64,000 nt of DNA. Origin: Actinomadura rayongensis. Lineage in GTDB: Bacteria > Actinomycetota > Actinomycetes > Streptosporangiales > Streptosporangiaceae. The notes beneath the pieces are model-generated. The model did no database searches and was not told where the DNA came from. It worked only from the letters and a program-made list of their open reading frames with translations. Shown here one piece after another: positions 17,701-26,328 of the stretch. A program made the position numbers and the translations under genes. Location of the stretch: contig NZ_WUTW01000002.1 in the NCBI RefSeq assembly GCF_009831215.1, positions 62,001-126,000 of the forward strand, given 5' to 3'. Within the stretch, counting starts at the first letter, position 1, and each line of letters opens with the position of its first letter.

Positions 17701-18747
17701 GGGATCCACGTGGTCGCGACGGCCGGGCGCTGGTCGGAGTTCCGCATGGGCATCCGCGACCTGTTCGGCACCCGGCTGGAGCTGCGGCTCGGCGACCCCT
17801 ACGAGTCGGAGATCGACCGGCGGCTCGCCGAGAACGTCCCGGCCGGGCGGCCCGGCCGCGGCCTGACCCGCGACGGGCTCCACTTCCTCGCCGCCCTGCC
17901 GCGCATCGACGGACGGGCCGGCGCCGACGACCTCGGCGCGGGCGTCGCCGCGATGGTCGAGGCGGTCGCGGCGGCGTGGGACGGGCCGGCGGCCCCGGCG
18001 GTCCGGCTGCTGCCCGACGTGCTGCCCGCGGCGCGGCTCGCCGACGTCCCGGCCGGGCGCTGGCAGGTGCCGGTCGGCATCGACGAGAACGCCCTGGCGC
18101 CCGTGACGCTGGACTTCGCCGCCGACCCGCACTTCGTCGTCGTCGGCGACACCGAGTGCGGCAAGTCGAACCTGCTGCGGCTGGTCGCCGAGGGGATCGT
18201 CGCGCGGCGCACCCCGGCCGAGGCCAAGCTGATCTTCGTCGACTACCGGCGGTCGCTGCTGGACACGGCCGACACCGACCACCGCGTCGGCTACGCGGCG
18301 TCGTCGTCGGCCGCCGCCGACCTGGTGGCCGACCTCGTCGACGCGCTCCACGACCGCCTGCCGCCCGCCGATCTGACTCCCGAGCAGTTGCGCGAGCGGT
18401 CGTGGTGGCAGGGCTCGGACGTGTTCGTCTTCGTGGACGACTACGACCTCGTCGCCACGTCGTCCAATCCCCTGCTGCCGTTGCTGGACCTGCTCCCGCA
18501 GGCCCGCGACATCGGCGTCCACCTCGTCCTCGCGCGGACGATGGGCGGGATGGGGCGCGCCCTGTACGACCCGGTCCTCCAGCGGCTGAAGGACATGGCC
18601 GTACCCGCGCTCATCATGTCGGGCAGCAAGGAGGAGGGGCCGCTGTTCGGGGAGGTCCGCGCGACGCCGTTGCCGCCGGGCCGGGGCACCCTCACCGGGC
18701 GGCGCACCGGGCCGCGCCTGGTGCAGACGGCGCTGCGGGACGGCTGA
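14782..18747 (+). CDS. eccC: ESX motor ATPase EccC (fused EccCa-EccCb)
   Basis: 1321 residues from the GTG at 14782, which has AAAGGAG 5 nt upstream; an in-frame TTG at 14749 is less likely. The N-terminus has the EccC signature (VVRRPERRPPPRLPEGE), then two membrane helices near residues 38-58 and 70-88. Three FtsK/SpoIIIE-type ATPase domains follow. All have intact P-loops: GATGSGKSELL at about 484, GAPQTGKSTML at 837 and GDTECGKSNLL at 1122. Walker B-like LFVVLDEFSELL belongs to domain 1. EccC recognises WXG substrates and powers export. The stop is 4 bp from the stop of the convergent mycosin gene. Confidence 0.95.
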   Translation: MGLVVVRRPERRPPPRLPEGELVLEPPPELPETIGQGFAGALMYVPMAASGGAMGLMFLGGGGSGGGNPIMWVASGLFVLSMVGMGFGQMGQGAGERKQRLNGARRDYYRYLDQMRAKVRTAAAQQRAALEWTGPNPRTLWSVAMSHRLWERRPADEDFGQVRIGRGRQRLALELVAPETKPIEDLEPMCAGALRRFLSAHATVPDLPIAVALPAFARLLPTGDPDAVRAMVRALVAQLVTFHTPDDVRLTICTAPERMPDWEWAKWLPHCLHPGVHDAAGPVRLVGPSLAELERLLEDELKDRPRFSPDLDAQDLPFHVVVVDGGATADAQIAADGIKGVCVIDLDGHCAPTSDATTLRLHVTPAGLEMLERDHTGKDVVSPLGRADRFGPAQAEGLALRLAPLRAGAADEPEQNALAGDLSLTSLLGLRGAHELDADVAWQPRPPRNRLRVPIGVDAEGRAIELDIKESAQGGMGPHGLLIGATGSGKSELLRTLVLALAATHSSETLNFVLVDFKGGATFLGMEGLRHVSAIITNLEEELPLVDRMYDALHGEMIRRQELLRAAGNYASLRDYERAREQGASLTPLPTLFVVLDEFSELLSAKPEFADLFVMIGRLGRSLGVHLLLASQRLEESRLRGLDSHLSYRIGLRTFSAMESRVVLGVPDAYELPSQPGNGYLKVDVSDMIRFKAAYVSGPVGDAAPVPDRAGGPAARRQIVPYGTAYIAPPPVDEPVRAAPETRPDGETLFTALVGRLAGRGPAAHRIWLPPLDVPPTVDALLPALSAAPGRGLTTADWAGRGRLAAVVGIIDRPFDQRRDPFWVDLSAAAGHVGIAGAPQTGKSTMLRSLIASLALLHTPEEVQFYCLDFGGGTLGPLAGLPHVGGVAHRLDPDRVRRTVAEMTTLLERREREFAEHGVDSIATYRRLRASGELPGDGFGDVFLVVDGWTAFRQEYERLEEVITDLAARGLGFGIHVVATAGRWSEFRMGIRDLFGTRLELRLGDPYESEIDRRLAENVPAGRPGRGLTRDGLHFLAALPRIDGRAGADDLGAGVAAMVEAVAAAWDGPAAPAVRLLPDVLPAARLADVPAGRWQVPVGIDENALAPVTLDFAADPHFVVVGDTECGKSNLLRLVAEGIVARRTPAEAKLIFVDYRRSLLDTADTDHRVGYAASSSAAADLVADLVDALHDRLPPADLTPEQLRERSWWQGSDVFVFVDDYDLVATSSNPLLPLLDLLPQARDIGVHLVLARTMGGMGRALYDPVLQRLKDMAVPALIMSGSKEEGPLFGEVRATPLPPGRGTLTGRRTGPRLVQTALRDG

Positions 18748-18751
18748 ACGG

Positions 18752-20065
18752 TCAGGAACGGCCGCCGATCGTCCCGCCCTCGGCCGCGTCGGCGACGGGT
18801 TCCGCCGGGGGTCGCGCGACGGCGAGGTCCACCCGGCCGGGACGCCAGCCGCGCGCCCGGCCGCGCGGGACGACGACCCCGGCGAGCGCCGCGATTCCCG
18901 CGAGGCCGAGCGCGCCGCCCGCGACCGCGAGCGCGACCGTCCGGGTGCGCGCGTCCGGCCGGGCGGGCGCGGCGAACCGGGCCGGGCCGGGCGCCGGACG
19001 CGACGGGACGGGACCCGTCGCGGGCTCGCCGGGCAGCACGGCGGTGACGGCCTGCAGCGGGTCGATCATGCCCGCTCCGGTGCCGGGTCCGGCGGTGCCG
19101 TCGGCCGTGCGGACGATCCGGCGGACGACCTGCGCGGCGTCCAGCTCGGGGTGGCGGGCGCGGACGAGCACGGCGACGCCGGAGGCGAACGCGGCGGCGA
19201 AGCTCGTCCCGGTCGCCCGCGGGTTCCAGCCGCCGCCCGGCCAGGCGATCGGGACGTCCTTGCCGGGGGCGCCGACGTCCACGCGCGACCGCACGCTGGA
19301 CGACGGGTCGCGCGTTCCGTCGGCGGTGAGCGACCCGACGGACAGGACGCCCGGATAGCTCGCGGGATACGCCGGCCCCTCGGATCCGCCCGGCCGGTCG
19401 ACGTTCCCGGCCGCCGCGACCACGACCGCGTTCTTGGCGAGCGCGTAGTCGACGGCCCGCCGCAGCGCGGGCGCGTCCGCCGTGCGGATCGACACGTTGA
19501 TCACGTCGGCGCCCAGGTCGGCGGCCCGGCGGATCGCGGCGGGCAGCCGGTCGCCGCCGCGGTCGTCGGTCTCGCCGTTCTGCTGTTTGACGATCAGCAG
19601 CCGGGCCGCCGGGGCGACGCCGCCGAGCGGGCTCCGGCGGTCGTGCAAAGTGCTCCCAGCGATGAGCGCGGCGACGCCCGTGCCGTGCCCGTAGCAGTCG
19701 CGCGCGCCGGTGCCGGTGAGGTCGACGGCGTCCGCGACGCGGCCCTTGAGCATCGGGTGGCCGGCGTCGGCGCCGCTGTCGACGACGGCGACCGTCACGC
19801 CGCCGCCCCGGGTCAGCGGCCAGACGCGGTCGAGGCCGAGGCGCCGCTGGGCCCAGGACTCACCGATCGTCCCCCGGTAGCCGCGGGCCGGATCGCAGGC
19901 CGGGGCGGGCGGTGGGGTGCGGCTCGGCCGGGGGGCGGGCTTCGTCGCGGAGGGGTGGGGTGAGGGGGCGGCGTCGGCCGTCCGTCCGACGGGGGCCGTT
20001 GCGGCGAGTGCGCATGCGAGGGCGACGACGCGTCTCGTCGCGCGGTTTCCGCCGTCGTAGCGCAG
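18752..20065 (-). CDS. mycP: mycosin-type membrane subtilisin (second copy), apparent CTG start
   Basis: 437 residues if translation starts at the CTG at 20063-20065. The frame is open from there with a fine signal peptide (RATRRVVALACALAATAPVG) and a Pro-rich propeptide-like linker. A typical mycosin entry segment (SWAQRRLGLDRVWPLTRG) follows, but there is no ATG, GTG or TTG until the GTG at 19798, inside the protease core. AGGAG precedes the CTG by 6 nt. The triad is complete: Asp96 (AVVDSG), His127 (GHGTGVAAL), Ser288 (GTSFAAAFASG). A C-terminal membrane helix (VALAVAGGALGLAGIAAL) and a cytosolic tail end the protein. MycP is essential to ESX assembly in mycobacteria; being next to eccC makes this the likely core copy. 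Confidence 0.87.
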   Translation of the reverse strand: MRYDGGNRATRRVVALACALAATAPVGRTADAAPSPHPSATKPAPRPSRTPPPAPACDPARGYRGTIGESWAQRRLGLDRVWPLTRGGGVTVAVVDSGADAGHPMLKGRVADAVDLTGTGARDCYGHGTGVAALIAGSTLHDRRSPLGGVAPAARLLIVKQQNGETDDRGGDRLPAAIRRAADLGADVINVSIRTADAPALRRAVDYALAKNAVVVAAAGNVDRPGGSEGPAYPASYPGVLSVGSLTADGTRDPSSSVRSRVDVGAPGKDVPIAWPGGGWNPRATGTSFAAAFASGVAVLVRARHPELDAAQVVRRIVRTADGTAGPGTGAGMIDPLQAVTAVLPGEPATGPVPSRPAPGPARFAAPARPDARTRTVALAVAGGALGLAGIAALAGVVVPRGRARGWRPGRVDLAVARPPAEPVADAAEGGTIGGRS

Positions 20066-20194
20066 CGTTCTCTCCTCGTCCCGACATGCCTCACGACTGT
20101 GAGCAAGAGGAAGAGTAGGGACAGACCGGAGAAGAGGTCCACCGGTTCACCGGTACCGGCCGCCGCGGGTTGGGACGTTTCAAATCATATGCAC

Positions 20195-20222
20195 GGGAAT
20201 ACATCTCGCGATCATGCCGTTG
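20195..20222 (+). promoter_or_regulatory. sigma-R-type promoter
   Basis: GGGAAT (20195-20200), an 18-bp spacer, then GTTG (20219-20222): an exact match to the sigma-R/SigH promoter consensus GGGAAT-N18-GTTG. It points to the 57-codon gene at 20263. Transcription would start about 7 nt further on, giving a leader of roughly 35 nt that holds the GGGAGG ribosome site. A sigma-R-like factor is encoded at 36250 in this window. Confidence 0.65.
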
Positions 20223-20262
20223 TGGCTGGTGACACCAACGGCCTGCACCGGGAGGTTCCCCC

Positions 20263-20436
20263 ATGCCGAGCAGCATTCCGACGCGTCGCGAGTCCGGGCG
20301 CAAGCAGGTCAGGTCCCATTCGCTGCGCGCCCTCGCGGTCGCAGCGCGGATGGAACGGCAGCACGGGCACGCGGCCCCGCCGGGCGACCGCCGGACGGAG
20401 ACGCCGCACGAGCGGCGCGCCGCCGACGCCGTCTGA
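20263..20436 (+). CDS. 57-residue basic protein under a sigma-R-type promoter
   Basis: ATG start with GGGAGG 7 nt upstream, TGA stop, 57 residues. The protein is rich in Arg, His and Ala (start MPSSIPTRRESGRKQVRSH, then SLRALAVAARMERQHGH), highly charged and soluble. I do not recognise a family. The reasons for calling it a gene are its position: an exact sigma-R-type promoter upstream, a ribosome site, and a strong intrinsic terminator 32 bp after the stop, making a complete monocistronic unit. A thiol-oxidative stress role is inferred from the promoter only. Confidence 0.62.
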   Translation: MPSSIPTRRESGRKQVRSHSLRALAVAARMERQHGHAAPPGDRRTETPHERRAADAV

Positions 20437-20467
20437 CCTGGACCTGACCTCCACAACCACGTTCACG

Positions 20468-20499
20468 GCCCCCGCAGGGCACTCCTTGCGGGGGCTTTT
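20468..20499 (+). terminator. intrinsic terminator after the 57-codon gene
   Basis: A perfect 9-bp stem GCCCCCGCA / TGCGGGGGC (20468-20476 with 20487-20495), a 10-nt loop and a TTTT tract. It ends the short transcript before the kinase gene. Confidence 0.85.
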
Positions 20500-20586
20500 C
20501 GTGTTGTTCGTCCCGTTTCCGGTGCGTCCGGCCTGCCGGGGGCCACTAGTCTGGCCGGGACCCCGGTGACGATGGAAGTGAGCGGA

Positions 20587-22383
<1,797 letters not shown>

Positions 22384-22431
22384 GCGGCGGGGTTTCCGCG
22401 GGCCGGGCCGACGGCCCGCGGACGGAGCGCG

Positions 22432-22728
22432 TCAGTTGTCGGCGTGCGCGATCAGATGGTCGAACTCGCCGTCCTTGGCGCCGAGGATGAGCGCCTCGAT
22501 CTCGGGACGGGTGTAGATGAGGGCCGGGCCCTCGGGGTGGCGGGAGTTGCGCATCGCGATCCGGTCGCCGGGGAGTTCGGCGATCTCGACGCAGTTCCCC
22601 TGGGAGTTGCTGCGACGGGACTTGAGCCAGCGCGCGCCTTGCAGGTCGGCCGCGCAGACGCCGTCGCAGTCGGTGGGGACGGGTGGGATCCGGCCGCCGA
22701 GCGGACCGGTGTCGGACTGGAGCATCAT
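22432..22728 (-). CDS. DUF397 protein (WhiJ-associated small partner)
   Basis: 98 residues. The C-terminal 65 residues are the DUF397 domain: WLKSRRSNSQGNCVEIAEL, IAMRNSRHPEGPALIYTRPE, then FDHLIAHADN. The ATG overlaps the stop of the preceding XRE gene (ATGA), so the two are coupled. In Streptomyces, DUF397 proteins pair with WhiJ-like XRE regulators and are thought to modulate their repression of developmental genes. The 30-residue N-terminal extension is unusual for the family and contains two cysteines (TDCDGVC). Confidence 0.9.
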   Translation of the reverse strand: MMLQSDTGPLGGRIPPVPTDCDGVCAADLQGARWLKSRRSNSQGNCVEIAELPGDRIAMRNSRHPEGPALIYTRPEIEALILGAKDGEFDHLIAHADN

Positions 22729-23591
22729 GCCTCTCTGAGGAGATCACCGAGAAGCTCGACGGTGCGTTCCGGGGTCTCGCTGTCGACGCACAGGCGTTCC
22801 ATCACCTGGAGGTACGTGTCGACGTCGTCGCGCTTGTCGAGGTACATCGCGCCGGTGAGGTTCTCGACGTAAACCACGTCCGGCAGGTCCTGCTCGGGAA
22901 AGCGCAGGATGGAGAAGGCGCCTCCTTCGGCGGCGTGCCCGCCGAAGCGGAACGGCATGATCTGGATGGTCACGTTGGGGAGCTTGGCCATCTTGATGAG
23001 ATGCTCGAACTGGCCGCGCATCACTTCCGGGCCGCCGATGGGCCGGCGCAGCGCCCCTTCGTCCAGGACGGCCCACAGGCGCGGGGCGTCCGGGCCGGTC
23101 AGCCGTTCCTGCCGCTGGAGCCGCAGGTCGACGCGCTGCTCGATCTCGTGGTCCGCCGCGCCCGCGTTGCCCTGCCGGATGACGGCGCGCGCGTACCCCT
23201 CGGACTGCAGCAGTCCCGGTACGAACTGCAGTTCATAGGTACGGATCAGCGCCGCCGACTCTTCCAGGCCGACGTAGGTCTGGAACCAGCCCGGCAGGAT
23301 GTCGCTGTAGCGGTGCCACCAGCCCGGGGTGTTGGCTTCGCGGGCCAGTTGCAGCAGCGAGGCGCGTTCGGCCTCGTCGCGGACCCCGTACAGGGTGAGC
23401 AGGTCGTCGACGTCGCGTTCTTTGAAGCTGACCCGGCCGAGCTCCAGACGGCTGATCTTCGACTCCGACGCGCGGATGACGTATCCGGCCTCCTGGCGGC
23501 TCACTCCCCGCGCCTCACGCAGGCGGCGGAGCTGTGAGCCGAGCAGGATCCTGCGGACCGTCGACCCGGTTCCCGACGTCTCTGGAGTCAC
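22725..23591 (-). CDS. WhiJ-like XRE regulator with DUF5753 domain
   Basis: 288 residues from the GTG at 23591, which has GGGAGG 6 nt upstream; the TTG two codons earlier is rejected. Residues 14-70 are an XRE-type helix-turn-helix (LGSQLRRLREARGVSRQEAG, then SESKISRLELGRVSFK). Residues 90-280 are the DUF5753 ligand-domain type (PGWFQTYVGLEESA, FVPGLLQSEGYARAVI, QIMPFRFGGHAAEGG). Actinobacteria carry many such regulators, each with a DUF397 partner and often an RsbW-like ATPase nearby. Exactly that set is present here, with the ATPase gene divergent. A 12-bp palindrome lies in the shared intergenic region. Confidence 0.93.
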   Translation of the reverse strand: MTPETSGTGSTVRRILLGSQLRRLREARGVSRQEAGYVIRASESKISRLELGRVSFKERDVDDLLTLYGVRDEAERASLLQLAREANTPGWWHRYSDILPGWFQTYVGLEESAALIRTYELQFVPGLLQSEGYARAVIRQGNAGAADHEIEQRVDLRLQRQERLTGPDAPRLWAVLDEGALRRPIGGPEVMRGQFEHLIKMAKLPNVTIQIMPFRFGGHAAEGGAFSILRFPEQDLPDVVYVENLTGAMYLDKRDDVDTYLQVMERLCVDSETPERTVELLGDLLREA

Positions 23592-23709
23592 GCCCAACCT
23601 CCCGGCTACATGGCGGACAGCGAACCTAGTGTGCCATTGCGCTCAGTGTCCTGGGGGCTCCTCTCTTCCGCCGCCCGCGCGCCCGGTCCGCCACCCTGTG
23701 GAAAACCAG

Positions 23710-23721
23710 ATGCACGTGCAT
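23710..23721. promoter_or_regulatory. palindrome between XRE regulator and ATPase genes
   Basis: ATGCACGTGCAT is a perfect 12-bp palindrome in the 224-bp divergent region, followed by a looser group of GCATTCGCACG / GATGCGC half sites up to 23751. It is a likely binding site for the adjacent WhiJ-like regulator; that is inferred from position only. Confidence 0.4.
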
Positions 23722-23815
23722 TGGGCCTTGCATTCGCACGCTACGATGCGCAGGATAACGCACGAGACTTCCGAGCTGCGGCTGCACAACGAGATCACTC
23801 TGCGGGGTCCGGGGA

Positions 23816-24436
23816 ATGACGTCACGCCACGCGCACGACGACACGCGGTGGAGGGTGGGTTCCGTTGTGGGGCCGCCCGTGGAACCACAGGACCATGCCG
23901 TGTACTCACGTCCGATACCCGAGTCGTCCGACCTTCCCCCGGCCCTGGACGACGCGCTCGGCCGCCTCATCGACCCGGCCGGACCTGTTGAGACCTTCGT
24001 CGTTCTGCCCGAACCGGAATCGGTCACCGCGGCGCGCCATTTCACGTTGTCCCGGTTGGCCGCCTGGGGCGTGCCCGGAGTCGGGGACGACGTGGGGCTC
24101 GTCGTCTCCGAACTCGTCACCAACGCGCTGCGGCACAGCGGGGGCGTGCCGCAGTCGCCGGCCGGGCCCACGCCGCTGCGCTGGAGCGGCCGGCCCGGGC
24201 CGGCGGACCCGCTCGGGTCCGCGCCGCAGCCCATCCAGCTCCGGCTGCTGCGCCGCTTCCCCTGGCTGCTCTGCGGGATCGTCGACGCCAGCCCCGCCGC
24301 GCCCCGCCGCAAGGAACCCGACTACATCGCCGAGACCGGACGCGGACTGCACCTCGTCGAGTCGTTCGCGACCCGCTGGGGATGGCGCGGACTGCCCACC
24401 GGAAAGGTCGTCTGGGCCCTGTTCCACGCGCCCTGA
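23816..24436 (+). CDS. RsbW/AbaA-like ATP-binding protein (HATPase_c_2)
   Basis: Up to 206 residues. A GHKL-type ATPase fold of the anti-sigma kinase kind is visible: N-box VVSELVTNALRHSGG, a G1-like LLCGIVDASPAAPRR and G2 TGRGLHLVESFATRWGWR, ending with WALFHAP. An insertion rich in Gly/Pro lies between the N and G1 boxes. The ATG at 23816 lacks a good ribosome site. A GTG at 23867 with GGAGGG about 11 nt upstream gives a 189-residue protein and may be the true start. Such orphan ATPases typically sit next to WhiJ/DUF397 pairs and could act in partner switching with the STAS protein just downstream. Confidence 0.85.
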   Translation: MTSRHAHDDTRWRVGSVVGPPVEPQDHAVYSRPIPESSDLPPALDDALGRLIDPAGPVETFVVLPEPESVTAARHFTLSRLAAWGVPGVGDDVGLVVSELVTNALRHSGGVPQSPAGPTPLRWSGRPGPADPLGSAPQPIQLRLLRRFPWLLCGIVDASPAAPRRKEPDYIAETGRGLHLVESFATRWGWRGLPTGKVVWALFHAP

Positions 24437-24553
24437 CCGGGACCGGCCGCGCGGCGGCGCGGGGAACGCGGACGGATAACCGTCCGTCCTCGGGGTACGG
24501 GGTCATCTCCCCCGTCAACGGAGGCCGGGGAACGCAGGGAACAGGAGAACTCC

Positions 24554-24937
24554 GTGGGATTCGCCGTCGAGCACAGAACCGAGAACGACCTGACGGTCGT
24601 CACCGTCCACGGCGAGATCGACGTCTTCACCAGCCCGGGACTGCGCGAGACGCTCCTGGACCTCATCGACGGCGGCGCGCTGCACCTCGTCATCGACCTC
24701 GGCGACGTCACGTTCCTGGACTCGACCGGGCTCGGCGTCCTCGTCGGCGCCTACCACCGGCTGCGGGCGCGCTCGGGGACGATGGCGTTCGCGTGCGCCA
24801 CCGACCGCGTCCAGCGCGTCTTCCGCGTCACCCAGCTGTCCAAGATCTTCACGTTGTACCCGACGCTGGAGGAGGCGGTGGACGCTCAGACGGCCGTCGT
24901 GTCAGCCGGAAGTCGCAGCCGTCCGCCGGAAGGCTGA
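24554..24937 (+). CDS. STAS-domain anti-sigma factor antagonist
   Basis: 127 residues, GTG start with GGAG upstream. This is the standard SpoIIAA/RsbV fold: TVVTVHGEIDVFTSPGL at the N-terminus and the phospho-acceptor region DVTFLDSTGLGVLVG with its conserved serine, then VQRVFRVTQLSKIFTLYPT. In its unphosphorylated form such a protein binds an RsbW-like kinase and frees the sigma factor. It lies 117 bp downstream of an RsbW-like gene. The PP2C phosphatase at 38.7 kb could reset it, but no direct partner is proven. Confidence 0.93.
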   Translation: MGFAVEHRTENDLTVVTVHGEIDVFTSPGLRETLLDLIDGGALHLVIDLGDVTFLDSTGLGVLVGAYHRLRARSGTMAFACATDRVQRVFRVTQLSKIFTLYPTLEEAVDAQTAVVSAGSRSRPPEG

Positions 24938-25071
24938 ACGAAGGACCCTCCTGCCGGTCGACATGGCGCGCGCCGCCGAAACGGTACGGTGAGACGGAGA
25001 TCAAGCGCGCCGCCCGCCGGGCGCGCGGCGCCGCCGTTTCATCGTGTGTACCGACCGGACGGGAGCGCTTC

Positions 25072-26328
25072 GTGGCCCATCAGCCGCTGCACGAGCACAC
25101 GCTCGGCAATGGCCTGCGCGTGGTGGTCTGTGAGGACCATTTCGTACCGCTGGCCGCCGTCAACATCTGGTACGGGGTCGGCTCCCGGCACGAGGTCGCG
25201 GGCCGCACCGGCCTCGCGCACCTCTTCGAGCACCTGATGTTCCAGGGGTCGGCGAACGTCGCCGAGGGCGAGCACGCCGCGGTCCTGGAGAGCGCGGGCG
25301 CCACCTTCAACGCCAGCACGTCGTTCGAGCGCACCAATTACTACGAGACGCTCCCGGTCAGCCATCTGGAGCTGGCGCTGTGGCTGGAGGCCGACCGGAT
25401 GGGCACGCTGCCCGCCGCGCTCACCCAGGCCAACCTGGACAACCAGCGGGACGTGGTGAAGAACGAGCGCCGCCAGCGCTACGACAACCAGCCCTACGGG
25501 ACGGCGTTCGAGCGGCTGTGCGCGCTGACGTTCCCGTCCGGGCACCCGTACGCGCACACCCCCATCGGGTCCATGGAGGACCTGGACGCCACCACGCTCG
25601 AAGACTGCACCGCCTTCTTCCGCACCTGGTACGCGCCGGGCAACGCGGTGCTGTCGATCGTCGGCGACGTCGATCCGGAGAAGGCCATCGCGGCGGTGGA
25701 GCGCTACTTCGGGGGGCTGCCCGCCGGGCCGACGCCGCCGCCCGCCCGGCCGGGCGACCTCGGCCCGCTGACCGGGATCCACGGCGAGGACGTCGCCGAG
25801 GAGGTCCCCTCACCCGCCTACTTCGCGATGTTCCCGCTGCCGTCGGACGGCACGGACGACGTCGAGGCCGCCGAACTGGCCGTCGAGATCCTGGGCGGCG
25901 GGTCCGGTTCGCGGCTGTACGACCGGATGGTCCGGCGGGACGAGATCGCCACCGAGGTCTGGGCCGGGGTGACCCGGCTCGCGGGCGGCCCGTCGCTGGC
26001 GATCGTGGACGCCGTCGGCCCCGACCCCGCCAAGATCGCCGAGGTGCTGGACGACGAGCTGGCCCGGTTCGCCGCCGAGGGCCCCGACGCCGACGAGGCC
26101 GCCCGCGCCACCGCCCAGGCCGAACGCGGCTTCCTGGAGCAGACCGAGACGGTCACCGGCCTCGCCAACGCGCTGTCGGCGAACGCCACCCAGTTCGGCG
26201 ACCCGTCCCGCGTGTTCACCGCGCCCGAGCGGGCCGCCGCCGTCACCGCCGGGCAGATCAAGGACATGGCCGGACGCTGGCTCGCCCCCGGCGCCCGCAC
26301 CGCGCTCATCTACGGAGGAAACGCGTGA
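25072..26328 (+). CDS. M16 zinc peptidase, catalytic subunit
   Basis: 418 residues from the GTG at 25072, which has GGGAG 6 nt upstream; the frame is open far upstream, but that part overlaps the STAS and ATPase genes. The inverted zinc motif HLFEH (residues 50-54) is intact, followed by the family glutamate near residue 130 (VVKNERRQRYDN). It is the MPP/PqqL-type two-domain length. It overlaps the next gene by four bases (GTGA), which encodes the partner lacking the zinc motif. Two-gene M16B pairs act as heterodimers in which one chain supplies zinc chemistry. No signal peptide is seen, so it is probably cytosolic. Confidence 0.93.
   Translation: MAHQPLHEHTLGNGLRVVVCEDHFVPLAAVNIWYGVGSRHEVAGRTGLAHLFEHLMFQGSANVAEGEHAAVLESAGATFNASTSFERTNYYETLPVSHLELALWLEADRMGTLPAALTQANLDNQRDVVKNERRQRYDNQPYGTAFERLCALTFPSGHPYAHTPIGSMEDLDATTLEDCTAFFRTWYAPGNAVLSIVGDVDPEKAIAAVERYFGGLPAGPTPPPARPGDLGPLTGIHGEDVAEEVPSPAYFAMFPLPSDGTDDVEAAELAVEILGGGSGSRLYDRMVRRDEIATEVWAGVTRLAGGPSLAIVDAVGPDPAKIAEVLDDELARFAAEGPDADEAARATAQAERGFLEQTETVTGLANALSANATQFGDPSRVFTAPERAAAVTAGQIKDMAGRWLAPGARTALIYGGNA

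Noticed and set aside
14665-18522. 1285-codon open frame on the reverse strand opposite eccC
   Set aside because: Composition is Arg/Asp/Val-rich mirror sequence caused by GC-rich third positions of eccC; it has no domain and is fully overlapped by a certain gene.
14994-19358. 1454-codon forward frame overlapping eccC and the second mycosin
   Set aside because: An Arg/Ala/Gly-rich frame shadow spanning two genes on opposite strands; no recognisable domain.
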